From an uncultured Chloracidobacterium sp. (GTDB taxonomy: Bacteria; Acidobacteriota; Blastocatellia; Chloracidobacteriales; Chloracidobacteriaceae): 44,311 nt of DNA. Below are positions 1 to 7,959 of the stretch, one piece after another. The stretch covers positions 1-44,311 of the forward strand of contig CALCKX010000072.1 in NCBI GenBank assembly GCA_937966115.1, in the 5' to 3' direction. Position 1 is the stretch's first letter. Each line of letters opens with the position of its first letter. Below the pieces are notes generated by a model that was not told where the DNA came from, searched no databases, and saw only the letters and a program-made list of their open reading frames with translations. A program made the position numbers and the translations under genes.

Positions 1-1051
1 GGCCGCCGACGTTATGATGACTCTTGATAACGGCAGACGGTCCCCTGACCGACACTGATTCAATCACATCCGGGTAAAGCGTCCCCTGCACCAGAAAGTC
101 CGCCTGACCGAGCTGAGCAGCTTCTTCTTGAAAGACTTCGACGAAAAGGCGCCCGATGATTTTGCGCTTGGCTTCGGGGTCCTCGACCCCGGCCAGCGCC
201 GTCAGAAAGCGCTCGCCGGCAGCGATGCCCTTGACGTTCAAATGCATGGTGTCGCGAAACGTCGCCAGCACTTCGTCGAACTCGCCCAGCCGGAGGAGAC
301 CGTTATCCACAAACAGGCATGTCAGGCGGTCCCCAATCGCCTCGGCGACGAGCGCAGCCGCCACCGACGAATCCACGCCGCCCGAAAGTCCGCAGACGGC
401 GCGGCCATCGCCGATGCACGCCCGAATGTCGGCCACCGCCCGCTCGACAAAGCCGTGCATGGTCCAGTCGGCGCGCATGCCGGCGATGCCGACAAAAAAG
501 TTGCGAAGGATGTCACCGCCAAGCGGCGTATGGGCAACTTCCGGGTGAAACTGCACGCCGTACAGCCCGCGCGCAGGGTCTTCCAGGGCCCCCAGCGCGT
601 CATCGGTCTGGGCTGTTACGGCAAAGCCCGGCGGCGGCGCAACAACGTGGTCGCCGTGGCTCATCCAAACATCGAAATGCTCCGGCAACCCTTCGAGAAG
701 ACGGCTTGGGCCGGAGCGCCGAACGCGCGCCGACCCGAATTCGCGCCGCGCGGATGGCGCGACCTGTCCGCCAAAATGAACCGCGATGGCTTGCAGGCCG
801 TAACAGATGCCAAGGATTGGCGCGCCAAGGTCAAAAATCCTGGGATCGCACCGCGGAGCGTCGGCGGCGTAAACCGACGCCGGTCCGCCCGATAGCGCCA
901 AGGCGCGCGGCGAGCGCGAGCGAATCTCGTCCGCCGAGGCGTGACACGGGATGATTTCGCAATAGACGCCCAACTCGCGCGCGCGACGGGCGATGAGTTG
1001 CGTATATTGCGAGCCAAAGTCGAGAATCAGGGCAAGTTCGGAATGGGTCAC
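1..1051 (-). CDS. guaA: GMP synthase (glutamine-hydrolysing), 5' part, cut by the window edge
   Basis: GuaA converts XMP to GMP with ATP and glutamine in cytosolic purine synthesis. About 350 codons are present and the frame stays open to base 1, so the C-terminal dimerisation part lies outside. The class I amidotransferase domain comes first, with DFGSQYTQLIARR near residue 11 and the nucleophile Cys83 in GICYGLQ. The His and Glu of the triad are in QFHPEV. The ATP-pyrophosphatase P-loop SGGVDSS follows near residue 225, and the last visible motif is the XMP-site region with IKSHHNVGG. I chose GTG at 1051 because there is no in-frame ATG and it places the conserved LILDFGSQ at the normal distance from the start. 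In-frame TTG codons upstream are possible alternatives. The gene is divergent from the gene at 1217. Confidence 0.95.
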   Translation of the reverse strand, partial: MTHSELALILDFGSQYTQLIARRARELGVYCEIIPCHASADEIRSRSPRALALSGGPASVYAADAPRCDPRIFDLGAPILGICYGLQAIAVHFGGQVAPSARREFGSARVRRSGPSRLLEGLPEHFDVWMSHGDHVVAPPPGFAVTAQTDDALGALEDPARGLYGVQFHPEVAHTPLGGDILRNFFVGIAGMRADWTMHGFVERAVADIRACIGDGRAVCGLSGGVDSSVAAALVAEAIGDRLTCLFVDNGLLRLGEFDEVLATFRDTMHLNVKGIAAGERFLTALAGVEDPEAKRKIIGRLFVEVFQEEAAQLGQADFLVQGTLYPDVIESVSVRGPSAVIKSHHNVGG

Positions 1052-1090
1052 TGGCTTGGCGGCAACTCGCGGAGTGGAAACAGCGGAGAT

Positions 1091-1120
1091 ATTCAAACAC
1101 GTCGTATCGCCGAATGGCAA
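1091..1120 (-). promoter_or_regulatory. Candidate sigma-70 promoter for guaA
   Basis: On the minus strand a TTGCCA box (1115-1120) is followed after 18 nt by TTGAAT (1091-1096), about 40 nt upstream of the GTG start. This is a consensus match only. In GC-rich DNA such matches can arise by chance. Confidence 0.35.
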
Positions 1121-1161
1121 AACGGCATGCTATCGTTACGCCGCTTTCATGGGTCGCTGGT

Positions 1162-1189
1162 TTGGTTACGCGTGCGTCTCAACTATGTT
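1162..1189 (+). promoter_or_regulatory. Candidate sigma-70 promoter for the 1217 gene
   Basis: TTGGTT (1162-1167), a 16-nt spacer and TATGTT (1184-1189) lie 28 nt before the ATG at 1217, in the 165-nt divergent gap with guaA. Each box matches four of six consensus bases. Confidence 0.4.
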
Positions 1190-1216
1190 CGGAGCAACGA
1201 CCGTGCTGGAGGGGTT

Positions 1217-2038
1217 ATGCCACGCTGGATTGCTGCAACCGTCATTGCCGCGAGCGCGCTTTTGTGGTCAAGCGTCGCTCTTGCCGCGGACTACGTGCTA
1301 GTGCTGCGGGACGGCAAGCGTCTGGAAGTGCGGGCTGACTACCGCATCGTGAGCGATGTCGCCGTCTTCACGACCTCCGACGGCAGGCGCGTCTCCATTT
1401 CGCTGTCCAACATCGACATTGCCGCGACGGAGCGAGTCAATGGGCAGGGCGACGGAGCGTTTCGCGCCAAGGCGGGACTGCCAAAGGTGATTGGCGCCGG
1501 CGATACGGTCGCGCCGCTCGCCGCGCCGCCGTCTGCCGTTGCGTCCGTCAGCGCGCCAGCCACTGCCGCGCGAAAGCCAGCCCGAACGCTGACCAATGCC
1601 GATTTTGGCAGGAGCCTGCCGGGCGCGCCGCCGCCGGCGCGCCCAGTTCCCGTTCCAGATCCGGCAGAGCTTCCGTCCGCGGCGTCCTCCGCCGCGCCAG
1701 GACAATCCGGCGAGGAATCCCACTGGCGCGCCCGCGCCCGCGCGATCTTGATAGACATCTACACCCAGCAGGAAATCATCCGCTCGCTCAACGGTCAGGC
1801 CCAGACTCTGCAGCGGAAAATCGACGCCCGGGGCACGACTTATCTTTTAGGATGGGATGGGTTTGGAAACCGCGTGCTGCTGCCTCAGGAAGTCATCACC
1901 GTCGAGAAGCAGGAGCTGATTAGCGTGCGCGACCGCATTCGCGAGGCGCAGGCGCGGCTGACTGGACTCTATGTGCAATACGCGGTTTTACAAGAGGAAG
2001 CCCGCCGCCTGGGCGTTCCCCCAGGTTGGCTGCGCTAA
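1217..2038 (+). CDS. Secreted protein of unknown function with C-terminal coiled coil
   Basis: This is a 273-residue protein of no family I can name. It starts with a clear Sec signal peptide (about residues 1-23, ending VALA before ADY), so it is probably periplasmic. A small beta-rich unit follows (LRDGKRLEVRADYRI ... SDGRRVSISLSNID), of a type common in acidobacterial exported proteins. Then comes a long Ala/Pro-rich linker (about residues 85-180). The C-terminal 95 residues are helical and probably form a coiled coil (IYTQQEIIRSLNGQ; LISVRDRIREAQ). I chose ATG 1217 because GGAGGGG lies 3 nt upstream and the signal peptide begins there; the frame is open further upstream without such a signal. 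The VWA gene follows 81 nt later. Confidence 0.8.
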   Translation: MPRWIAATVIAASALLWSSVALAADYVLVLRDGKRLEVRADYRIVSDVAVFTTSDGRRVSISLSNIDIAATERVNGQGDGAFRAKAGLPKVIGAGDTVAPLAAPPSAVASVSAPATAARKPARTLTNADFGRSLPGAPPPARPVPVPDPAELPSAASSAAPGQSGEESHWRARARAILIDIYTQQEIIRSLNGQAQTLQRKIDARGTTYLLGWDGFGNRVLLPQEVITVEKQELISVRDRIREAQARLTGLYVQYAVLQEEARRLGVPPGWLR

Positions 2039-2119
2039 CTGGGCTGGCGCTGTCAAGACTCAGACCGGCTCGGCGGCGAGCTTGGCCAGGCTCTCTTGAG
2101 CGCGTTGAGAGGAGGCCTT

Positions 2120-4108
2120 ATGACAGCCGGCGAACAGTGGCGCTTGTGGCGTTTCATCGCCTTGCTCGCGTGTCTAGGCGCCTGGTCTCTGCCAGCGATG
2201 GGTCAGCGCCCGATGCAGGGGCAGCTCAAGGTTTTCGAGCAAAGCTTCGAGTCCGGTCTGGGACGCTCGATTCACGTTGAAAACACGTTAGGGATGACCG
2301 TGGTCGAGGTCTGGGGCGAAGACCTGATCCACGTCCGGGCGATGCGCACGGATGGGCGCTTGGTGGATGAGAAGGATATCAAGATCGCGGCGACGCCGTC
2401 GCAGGTGACGGTGCGCTGCATGCCGACCATGGGCGGCATCAATCTGAAGCTCTTCATTCCGGCCGAGTCCCACGTCCGCCTCATGTCTCAGGCGGGCGGA
2501 ATCGAGCTCATTGGCCCGGTCGCCAGCGCCCAGGTCGAGACTGACACGGGCGACATTACGGTTGAAATGCCGCGCTGGCTCGATGCCGATGTTGACCTGC
2601 ATTCCGTCCATGGCACGGCGACCAGTCATCTGACCCTGGCAAGGTATGACGAAAAGAGCCGCCGCGCCATCAAAGGGCGGCTTGGAAGCGGCGGACGGTC
2701 CATGATTGTGCGGTCCGCCGCCGGTCACATCGATCTCAAGTCGCTTCGGTCAAGCATCGCTATCGCCGACCCGACGCCAATGCCGCCGCTGGCGACGACC
2801 GCCGATGCGATGCCGTCCCGGCCGACCCGCTTCCCGCCGCCCGATGATCGCCCGGCTGACCGCCCCCTGACGCCGATTTTCGGGGGCGGCGCGCAGTCCC
2901 AGGACGACCTGAGCGCCACGCGCGGCGGCAGCGGCGGCATTGGTCGCCGACAACAGCGCCGGAGCGATGACCTGACCCTGTCGGGCGGCATTGGCGCGCG
3001 CATCATCCCGCCGCCCGGGTATGGCGGCGCAGCCCCGCCCCGGTCGTCGAGCGACGGCGCCCTCGCGCCGGACGCGTCGTCGGATCCGGATAAGGGGCGC
3101 TTTTCGGCAGCTGACGAGGCGCTGGCCAACCTGCCTCGCCGCGACCCGCTTCGCGCGTCGCCGGACAGTCACCCAACCCTGCGCCGCCGAGCGCTGGAGG
3201 CGCCGGCGGATGCGGACGCTGACGCGCCTGCCGACGCCGACGCCATTCGCATTGACGCCCGTTTGGTGAACCTCAACGTGATCGCCACGACCCAGGACGG
3301 CCGCGCCATCACGAATCTGACCTCCGAAGACTTCACGATTTTCGACGAGGAAGCCAAACAGGAAATCGCGCACTTCAAGCCAACCAACGCGCCCTTCAAT
3401 CTGGTGCTGTTGCTCGATCTGAGCGGCAGCACCCGCGAGAAAATTGATTCCATCCGTAAAAGCGCCTGGCGCTTCGTCGAGGCGACCAGCCTGCAGGATC
3501 GCGTCGCGATTGTGACGTTCACGCGCAGCGTGCACGTGCTTTGTCGCCCCACCAATGATCGCGCCTTGCTCAAACAGCGGATTGCGGAAATGCGCGCCAC
3601 GGACGGCGGCACGGCCTACTACGAGGCGATGTGGTTTACGCTCACGGAAGTGCTGGCTCCCTTTCAGGATGAGCGCAACGCGATCATCGTGATGACTGAC
3701 GGCGTGGACAACAGCATCAGCGCGGCGTATCCCGCCCCGACGCGGGTCTCGTTTCGGCAAATGATTGAGGCGATTCTGGAGTCGGGAACGCTGGTTTATC
3801 CGATCTACCTCGATACCGAAGAGGAAAACTATCGCAATCACTGGGGCGAAACAGCCGAAGTCTATGCGCTGGCGCGGACGCAGCTCCAACAGGCGGCGGA
3901 CGCCTCCGGCGCGACGCTCTACGTCGCGTCGCGCGTCGAGGACTTGACCGGCGTCTATCAAAAAGTGATTGCGGAATTGCGCACGGTCTATGGTTTAGCG
4001 TATTACCCCACCAACGCGGAACATAAGAGCCAGTGGCGGCGCGTCAGGGTGGTCGCCCGGCGCCCGGGCATCGTCATTCGCACTCGCCGCGGCTATTACG
4101 ACCGATGA
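2120..4108 (+). CDS. Exported DUF4097-like / VWA-domain protein, acidobacterial type
   Basis: This 662-residue exported protein has three parts. After a signal peptide (about residues 1-29) comes a beta-strand-rich region (about 35-200; IHVENTLGMTVVEVWGEDL) that resembles the DUF4097 putative-adhesin repeat. A low-complexity Pro/Arg/Asp linker (about 210-380) ends in an Ala-Asp run. The C-terminal part is a von Willebrand factor A domain of the acidobacterial VWFA-related family. Its metal-binding (MIDAS) residues are intact: DLSGS, then Thr in DGGT, then MTDGVDNS. MIDAS domains bind ligands through a divalent metal, so a surface-binding role is likely; the partner is unknown. The start at 2120 has GAGAGGAGG just upstream. 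Confidence 0.85.
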   Translation: MTAGEQWRLWRFIALLACLGAWSLPAMGQRPMQGQLKVFEQSFESGLGRSIHVENTLGMTVVEVWGEDLIHVRAMRTDGRLVDEKDIKIAATPSQVTVRCMPTMGGINLKLFIPAESHVRLMSQAGGIELIGPVASAQVETDTGDITVEMPRWLDADVDLHSVHGTATSHLTLARYDEKSRRAIKGRLGSGGRSMIVRSAAGHIDLKSLRSSIAIADPTPMPPLATTADAMPSRPTRFPPPDDRPADRPLTPIFGGGAQSQDDLSATRGGSGGIGRRQQRRSDDLTLSGGIGARIIPPPGYGGAAPPRSSSDGALAPDASSDPDKGRFSAADEALANLPRRDPLRASPDSHPTLRRRALEAPADADADAPADADAIRIDARLVNLNVIATTQDGRAITNLTSEDFTIFDEEAKQEIAHFKPTNAPFNLVLLLDLSGSTREKIDSIRKSAWRFVEATSLQDRVAIVTFTRSVHVLCRPTNDRALLKQRIAEMRATDGGTAYYEAMWFTLTEVLAPFQDERNAIIVMTDGVDNSISAAYPAPTRVSFRQMIEAILESGTLVYPIYLDTEEENYRNHWGETAEVYALARTQLQQAADASGATLYVASRVEDLTGVYQKVIAELRTVYGLAYYPTNAEHKSQWRRVRVVARRPGIVIRTRRGYYDR

Positions 4109-4113
4109 CGGTC
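4100..4113 (+). other. Short inverted repeat around the stop codon of the VWA gene
   Basis: GACCG and CGGTC flank ATGA, so the TGA stop (4106-4108) lies in a 4-nt loop. Five base pairs is short and could be chance, but the same arrangement recurs at other gene ends in this window. Confidence 0.3.
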
Positions 4114-4139
4114 TCGCTCCGCAGCGCCTGAAGCCCGCC

Positions 4140-4167
4140 CGCTTTCGCTCGGCCGCTTTCGCCCGCC
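4140..4167 (+). repeat. 14-bp tandem duplication, two copies
   Basis: Copies at 4140-4153 and 4154-4167 share 12 of 14 bases (core CGCTTTCGC). They lie in the 140-nt gap between the VWA gene and the membrane protein gene. Confidence 0.7.
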
Positions 4168-4248
4168 GCGCGGCCTTCCGGGTGAAAGTCAAGTCGGCGC
4201 AGGGCGCTGGCGCCAAGTTTCCGTAAGGCGACGGTCGGGGTTCGGGGT

Positions 4249-5283
4249 ATGAAGGTCAAGCTCAAAACGGTCACCATCTGGCTCGGCATCCTGCTCAGCA
4301 TCGTTTTTGCCGGACTCGCTTTCTATGGCATTGATTGGAGAAAAACCGGGCTCGCCCTGCGCGCCGTGCAGTGGTCCTACCTGGTCGTCGCGTTCGCGCT
4401 GATGTGGGCTGGGTTCGCCTGGCGCACGGTGCGCTGGAAGCGCCTGCTCGATGTCGGGCGCGCGCCGGATGACGCCATCCGGTTCGGCGACTGTTTTTCG
4501 GTCATGACGGTGGGCTACATGGCCAACAATGTCCTTCCGGCGCGGATTGGGGAAGTCGCGCGCGCCTATCTGGTCGGGCGCAAGACTCGGATGACGAAAA
4601 GCTTCGCCCTGGGCACGATTGTCACCGAGCGGCTGGCGGATGTGCTGATGCTGCTTCTGCTCATTTCCTTTACGCTGCTGACGCTCAAGCTCCCGCCAGA
4701 GAGCAAGGTCATTGCCACCAGCGTGGCCTGGCTGGGGTTCGGATGCGCGGCCGGGTTGATTTCAGCGATCATTCTGCGCCCGACCGTCGCTCGCCTGGTC
4801 GAGCGCGGCGTCAGGGCGGTTGGCCTGGGCCGGTACGCCGCTCGGATGTCGGATATCGCCGACCGGTTTCTGCGCGGCGTGAGCTGCGGCGGCTCGCTCC
4901 GCACCCTCGCCCTGGTGTGGATGGACTCCTTCGGCATCTGGGTGGCGAGCCTTTACATGACCTGGTTCGTGGCGCTGGCCTGCAACCTGGAAGTCAGCGT
5001 CACGCAGGTTCTCTATGTGATGTGTTATGTGAACTTGGGCGCGATGCTGCCGTCAGCCCCGGGCTATGTGGGGACGTACCAGTGGTTTTGCACGCATAGC
5101 CTGAGCGCCTTCGGCGTCGAGAAGGAAAAGGCCCTGGCGTTTTCCTTTGTCTCGCACGTGGTGTGGTACGTTCCGCTCACGCTGTTGGGACTATTGCTCT
5201 TTTTGCGCGAGCGACTGAGCTGGGGGCAGTTGACCGCCGCCGCGGGAGAAGCTGAGGCTCCGCAGCGGTCGCTTCCGGCTTGA
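4249..5283 (+). CDS. YbhN/AglD-type integral membrane protein (flippase-like, LPG-synthase TM family)
   Basis: This 344-residue polytopic inner-membrane protein has roughly eight hydrophobic segments, the first at residues 8-28. It matches the lysylphosphatidylglycerol-synthetase transmembrane family (UPF0104). The typical motifs are present: ANNVLPARIGEVARAYL near residue 95, TERLADV near 128, and PSAPGYVGTYQW in the C-terminal third. There is no soluble lysyltransferase domain, so this is the stand-alone form, thought to act in lipid-linked or glycolipid handling. The substrate cannot be read from the sequence. The gene starts at ATG 4249; the upstream Shine-Dalgarno is weak (GGGGTTCGGGGT). 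Confidence 0.85.
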   Translation: MKVKLKTVTIWLGILLSIVFAGLAFYGIDWRKTGLALRAVQWSYLVVAFALMWAGFAWRTVRWKRLLDVGRAPDDAIRFGDCFSVMTVGYMANNVLPARIGEVARAYLVGRKTRMTKSFALGTIVTERLADVLMLLLLISFTLLTLKLPPESKVIATSVAWLGFGCAAGLISAIILRPTVARLVERGVRAVGLGRYAARMSDIADRFLRGVSCGGSLRTLALVWMDSFGIWVASLYMTWFVALACNLEVSVTQVLYVMCYVNLGAMLPSAPGYVGTYQWFCTHSLSAFGVEKEKALAFSFVSHVVWYVPLTLLGLLLFLRERLSWGQLTAAAGEAEAPQRSLPA

Positions 5284-5334
5284 CAGGCTTTCGCGCGCCC
5301 CTTACGTTGCCGTAGCCGCGCCGCGCCAAGCTGA

Positions 5335-5363
5335 TTGATTTGTTCCTGTTGATTTCGTTCCTG
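5335..5363 (+). repeat. 14/15-bp tandem duplication upstream of the HU-like gene
   Basis: TTGATTTGTTCCTG (5335-5348) is followed directly by TTGATTTCGTTCCTG (5349-5363). The copies are identical except for one inserted base. The pair lies in the leader of the HU-like gene and could affect promoter spacing. Confidence 0.75.
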
Positions 5364-5411
5364 CCAACGCCGGGGCAAACTTCCATTACTCTTTGGGAAT
5401 GCGAGCGAGCC

Positions 5412-5675
5412 GTGATCAAGCTTGATATTGTCAATCGAGTTGCCGGGGCGACTGGAATTGCCAAATCCAAGGCGGAAGTTGCCGTAGAAGCCCTGTTCGA
5501 CGGTCTCAAGGAGGCCCTTGAGCGTGGAGAGCGGATTGAGTTGCGCGGATTCGGCGTCTTTGTCGTAAAGCCGCGCAAGCGCGGCATCGGTCGTAACCCG
5601 CGCACTGGCGAAGCGGCCGATATCCCCCCTGGGAAAACCATTCGCTTCAAGCCGGGCAAGGAGCTTGCGCACTGA
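5412..5675 (+). CDS. HU/IHF-family DNA-binding protein
   Basis: This 87-residue histone-like protein would bend and compact DNA as a dimer. The bacterial DNA-binding family is clear: an N-terminal helical pair (IVNRVAGATGIAKSKAEVAV), then ELRGFGVFVV, then the beta-arm signature with RNPRTGE near residue 60, and IRFKPGKEL at the end. I chose GTG 5412 because it gives the normal HU length and N-terminus; a longer frame from 5340 would add 24 residues with no family support. HU and IHF cannot be separated safely by eye. The phosphatase gene begins 31 nt downstream. Confidence 0.93.
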   Translation: MIKLDIVNRVAGATGIAKSKAEVAVEALFDGLKEALERGERIELRGFGVFVVKPRKRGIGRNPRTGEAADIPPGKTIRFKPGKELAH

Positions 5676-5698
5676 CTTTCAAGCCTAACCTGCGCAAG
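5664..5698 (+). other. 8-bp inverted repeat spanning the HU-like stop codon
   Basis: CTTGCGCA (5664-5671) and TGCGCAAG (5691-5698) form a perfect 8-bp stem with a 19-nt loop that holds the TGA stop. The right arm abuts the AAGGA ribosome-binding site of the next gene, so pairing could mask that site and couple its translation to HU. That effect is inferred. Confidence 0.4.
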
Positions 5699-5706
5699 GA
5701 TTAGCT

Positions 5707-6450
5707 ATGGGCAATACGTATGTCTTTGGGGATATTCATGGCCGCGCGCGGCAACTGCGAGAAATCCTGCAGGCCGTTGATTACGATGAGCGCCGCGACC
5801 GCGTCATCCTGGTTGGGGATTTGATAGACCGCGGCGAGGATTCGCCGCAGGTCGTGGAGGATGTCTTACAGCTTTGCCGCCGCAACCCCAACGTCGTGTG
5901 CCTGCGCGGCAACCATGAGCAAATGCTGCTGGATTTACTCGATTACGGCGACCCTTTGTGGCTCATCCCTGAAAACGGAGGGATTCAAACGCTCCAGCAA
6001 TATGGCTTCGACATAGATGAAAGCACGGCCTCGCTGTCGATCGGAATTCCTGAATCGCACATTGAATTTTTGCGAAGCCTGCCGTTTTTTTACGAGGATG
6101 CCGGCGCGCTTTATGTTCACGCTGGCATTGCCGCTGGGCGGCATCCCGCCGAGTGCGAGCCGGAGGTTTTGATGTGGACGCGCGACCTAAACTTTTTCAC
6201 GCTGTACGATGGCGAGAAGCCGTGCTTTTTCGGGCATACGCCGGCCCGGCTGCTGCCGGCCGAGGGCGTGCGCAATCCAGGCGAGATTTATGTGTTCGGC
6301 AAGGCGATTGGGATGGATACCGGGTGTACCGAAGAAGACTGCCTGAGCTGCCTGCATGTCGAGTCGCAAACTGTGTATCGGAAGTATCCTGATCAGCCGG
6401 TGTCCGCTTACGAGATAGAGATACCGTGCCTCGCGGCTTTTTCAGCCTAA
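5707..6450 (+). CDS. PPP-type metallophosphoesterase (serine/threonine phosphatase-like)
   Basis: This 247-residue cytosolic phosphatase has the calcineurin-like two-metal motifs in order: GDIHG (8-12), GDLIDRG (near 38-44) and RGNHE (near 67-71). It also has a distal HAGI near 138 and FFGHTP near 177, the standard metal and phosphate ligands of bacterial PrpA/ApaH-like enzymes. Length and motif spacing fit the bacterial PPP family that dephosphorylates Ser/Thr or Tyr residues. A nucleotide substrate such as diadenosine tetraphosphate cannot be excluded. ATG 5707 is preceded by AAGGA at good spacing. The FHA protein encoded 61 nt downstream is a natural partner type in phospho-signalling, but no kinase is encoded here. 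Confidence 0.9.
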   Translation: MGNTYVFGDIHGRARQLREILQAVDYDERRDRVILVGDLIDRGEDSPQVVEDVLQLCRRNPNVVCLRGNHEQMLLDLLDYGDPLWLIPENGGIQTLQQYGFDIDESTASLSIGIPESHIEFLRSLPFFYEDAGALYVHAGIAAGRHPAECEPEVLMWTRDLNFFTLYDGEKPCFFGHTPARLLPAEGVRNPGEIYVFGKAIGMDTGCTEEDCLSCLHVESQTVYRKYPDQPVSAYEIEIPCLAAFSA

Positions 6451-6511
6451 GCTTGTCTCGCCTGAGCGTCGCGCCCGTTTGCATCGCTTTTCTTGCCTGT
6501 GGTAACCCCCG

Positions 6512-7510
6512 ATGAACAACGACACTCGCCGGAGCTTACTCGACCTCGAGCGCTTTCTGACGGAAGCCATTCGCTCCAACCCCATTCTGACCCCAGACGA
6601 TGTCAAGCCCAACCTCCTGGTGCGCCAAATTTTGGATCAGCTCTCGCTCAAGCGGTTCATCTGGGTTGGCAACCAGACCTTTGTGCCCAATCGCTTGGTG
6701 TTTACCGCGCCCAACCCGCGCCCGGCCAAGCTCGAGGAGTTGGAAGTGCTCTTCAACTCCATCGTTTTCACCAAAATGGTGTATGACTACATTGCCGGCT
6801 CAGGCTTCCGATTGCTGGAGCCGCTGGTGGTTGAAATCCGCCCGACGGTAGGCGGAGCGGGCGCGCCGACCTACTGCTCGGTAAGCTTTGAGTGGGCTTC
6901 GCCCGCCGAGCCGGCGGAGGGCTTCGCCGTGACGGTGGATGAGCAGTCGGGTCGGATCGTTGAGGTAAAGGGCTTCAAGCCGCAGATTCCGCGGTTGGCC
7001 CGGCTGACGGCCCTCAACGGCGAAGTGTACCGCTCGCCCTTCATTATTACGAAGCGCACAACGTTTCTGGGGCGGTTGCGCACGGTGCTCGACCTCAAGT
7101 CAGGCGAGGTGCTGCGTCGCAACGACTTCGTCTATGCGCGCAGCGACCAAGCCGACTCGCCCAACAAAAGCGTTTCGCGGCAGCATGCCTCGATTGTCTT
7201 CGACAACGGCGACTTTTGTCTTTTTGACACGGGGAGCGCCAATGGCACGGCGGTTGAGCGCGCCGGGCAGTCCATCGAGACGCCGGCCGGCGATACGGCG
7301 GGGATTAAGCTGGAAGATGGCGACATCGTTCGCTTGGGGACGGCGCTGGCGCGCTTTGAACTCGACCCGCCGCCGGCCGAGCTGCCGGACCTGGCCGCCG
7401 AGACGGACGCGCCTGCGGATGACGCGAGCCCAACTTCCGGCAATGCGACCGTTCGGATTTTGCGCAGCGAAATTCTTTTCGAGACGAGTAAGGTCCTAGA
7501 CTCCGAATAA
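6512..7510 (+). CDS. FHA-domain protein with DUF3662-like N-terminus
   Basis: This is a 332-residue cytosolic protein. The N-terminal half (about residues 1-150) looks like the domain that precedes FHA in FhaA-type proteins (DUF3662-like; LERFLTEAIRSNPILTPDD). The C-terminal part holds a forkhead-associated domain (about 195-285) with the phosphothreonine-binding signature SRQHAS and the later SANGT. FHA domains read phosphothreonine, so the protein probably recruits a phosphorylated partner in signalling, cell-wall or secretion control. The last 45 residues are acidic and probably flexible. It lies between a phosphatase gene and a small conserved gene in the same direction. Confidence 0.85.
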   Translation: MNNDTRRSLLDLERFLTEAIRSNPILTPDDVKPNLLVRQILDQLSLKRFIWVGNQTFVPNRLVFTAPNPRPAKLEELEVLFNSIVFTKMVYDYIAGSGFRLLEPLVVEIRPTVGGAGAPTYCSVSFEWASPAEPAEGFAVTVDEQSGRIVEVKGFKPQIPRLARLTALNGEVYRSPFIITKRTTFLGRLRTVLDLKSGEVLRRNDFVYARSDQADSPNKSVSRQHASIVFDNGDFCLFDTGSANGTAVERAGQSIETPAGDTAGIKLEDGDIVRLGTALARFELDPPPAELPDLAAETDAPADDASPTSGNATVRILRSEILFETSKVLDSE

Positions 7511-7555
7511 CCGCCGACCGCTGAGTCAGCCACTGAGCGCGAAGAGAGGCTTCTT

Positions 7556-7879
7556 ATGATTCGACCGGGCGCTTGCGTTGTCCTGGGGCTGCACAGCCCG
7601 CGCGAAAAACTCTGGGGTATCCTGACCAGTCTCGATCCGTCAGGCATTCACTTACGGGGGCTGGACATCAACGCTTTTGACGACTGGCTCAGCGCCATCA
7701 GCAATGGCGAAAGCAACATTGGTCTCACGCACAGCTTTTTCCCCATGTGGCGCGTCGAGCGCGTGCTGCTCGACGAGTCGCTAGGCGAGATTCACTCCAT
7801 GGGACAGCTTTTCGCCAAGCGAATCGGCATGAGCGTCATGGATTATCTCGGTTGCGGCAGCGAGGAATCCATTAGCTGA
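7556..7879 (+). CDS. Small conserved protein, possibly an SH3/Sm-like barrel
   Basis: This 107-residue protein belongs to no family I can name. It starts at ATG 7556 with AGAGG upstream. There is no signal peptide or membrane segment. The first 45 residues alternate as beta strands (GACVVLGLHSPREKLWGILT, then GIHLRGLDI), and a further strand MWRVERVLLDE follows near residue 65. This resembles the strand-turn pattern of a small Sm-like or SH3 barrel; that is inference. The C-terminus is helical (MGQLFAKRIGMSVMDYLG). It is the last gene of the rightward run and ends 20 nt before a strong hairpin. Confidence 0.7.
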   Translation: MIRPGACVVLGLHSPREKLWGILTSLDPSGIHLRGLDINAFDDWLSAISNGESNIGLTHSFFPMWRVERVLLDESLGEIHSMGQLFAKRIGMSVMDYLGCGSEESIS

Positions 7880-7898
7880 GGAAATCCTTGAGCTGAAC

Positions 7899-7929
7899 CG
7901 CCCTGAGCGCCCGCGAAGCGCTCAGGGCG
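7899..7929. terminator. Perfect 12-bp hairpin between convergent genes, probable bidirectional terminator
   Basis: The arms 7899-7910 and 7918-7929 are exactly complementary, with a 7-nt loop (CCGCGAA). The hairpin sits between the stop of the rightward gene (7879) and the stop of the leftward gene (7960). No U-tract follows on either strand, so it may act as a GC-only terminator or 3'-end stabiliser. Confidence 0.7.
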
Positions 7930-7959
7930 CGCCGTTTGCGCCGCTAGGCTGGGACGCGC

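Noticed and set aside
128-954. Long open frames on the plus strand over the guaA region
   Set aside because: The minus strand gives a complete GMP synthase with all motifs; the plus-strand frames have no recognisable domain and are GC-driven shadows.
2750-3961. 403-codon minus-strand open frame antisense to the VWA gene
   Set aside because: The plus strand encodes a signal peptide and an intact MIDAS; the antisense frame is low-complexity without motifs.
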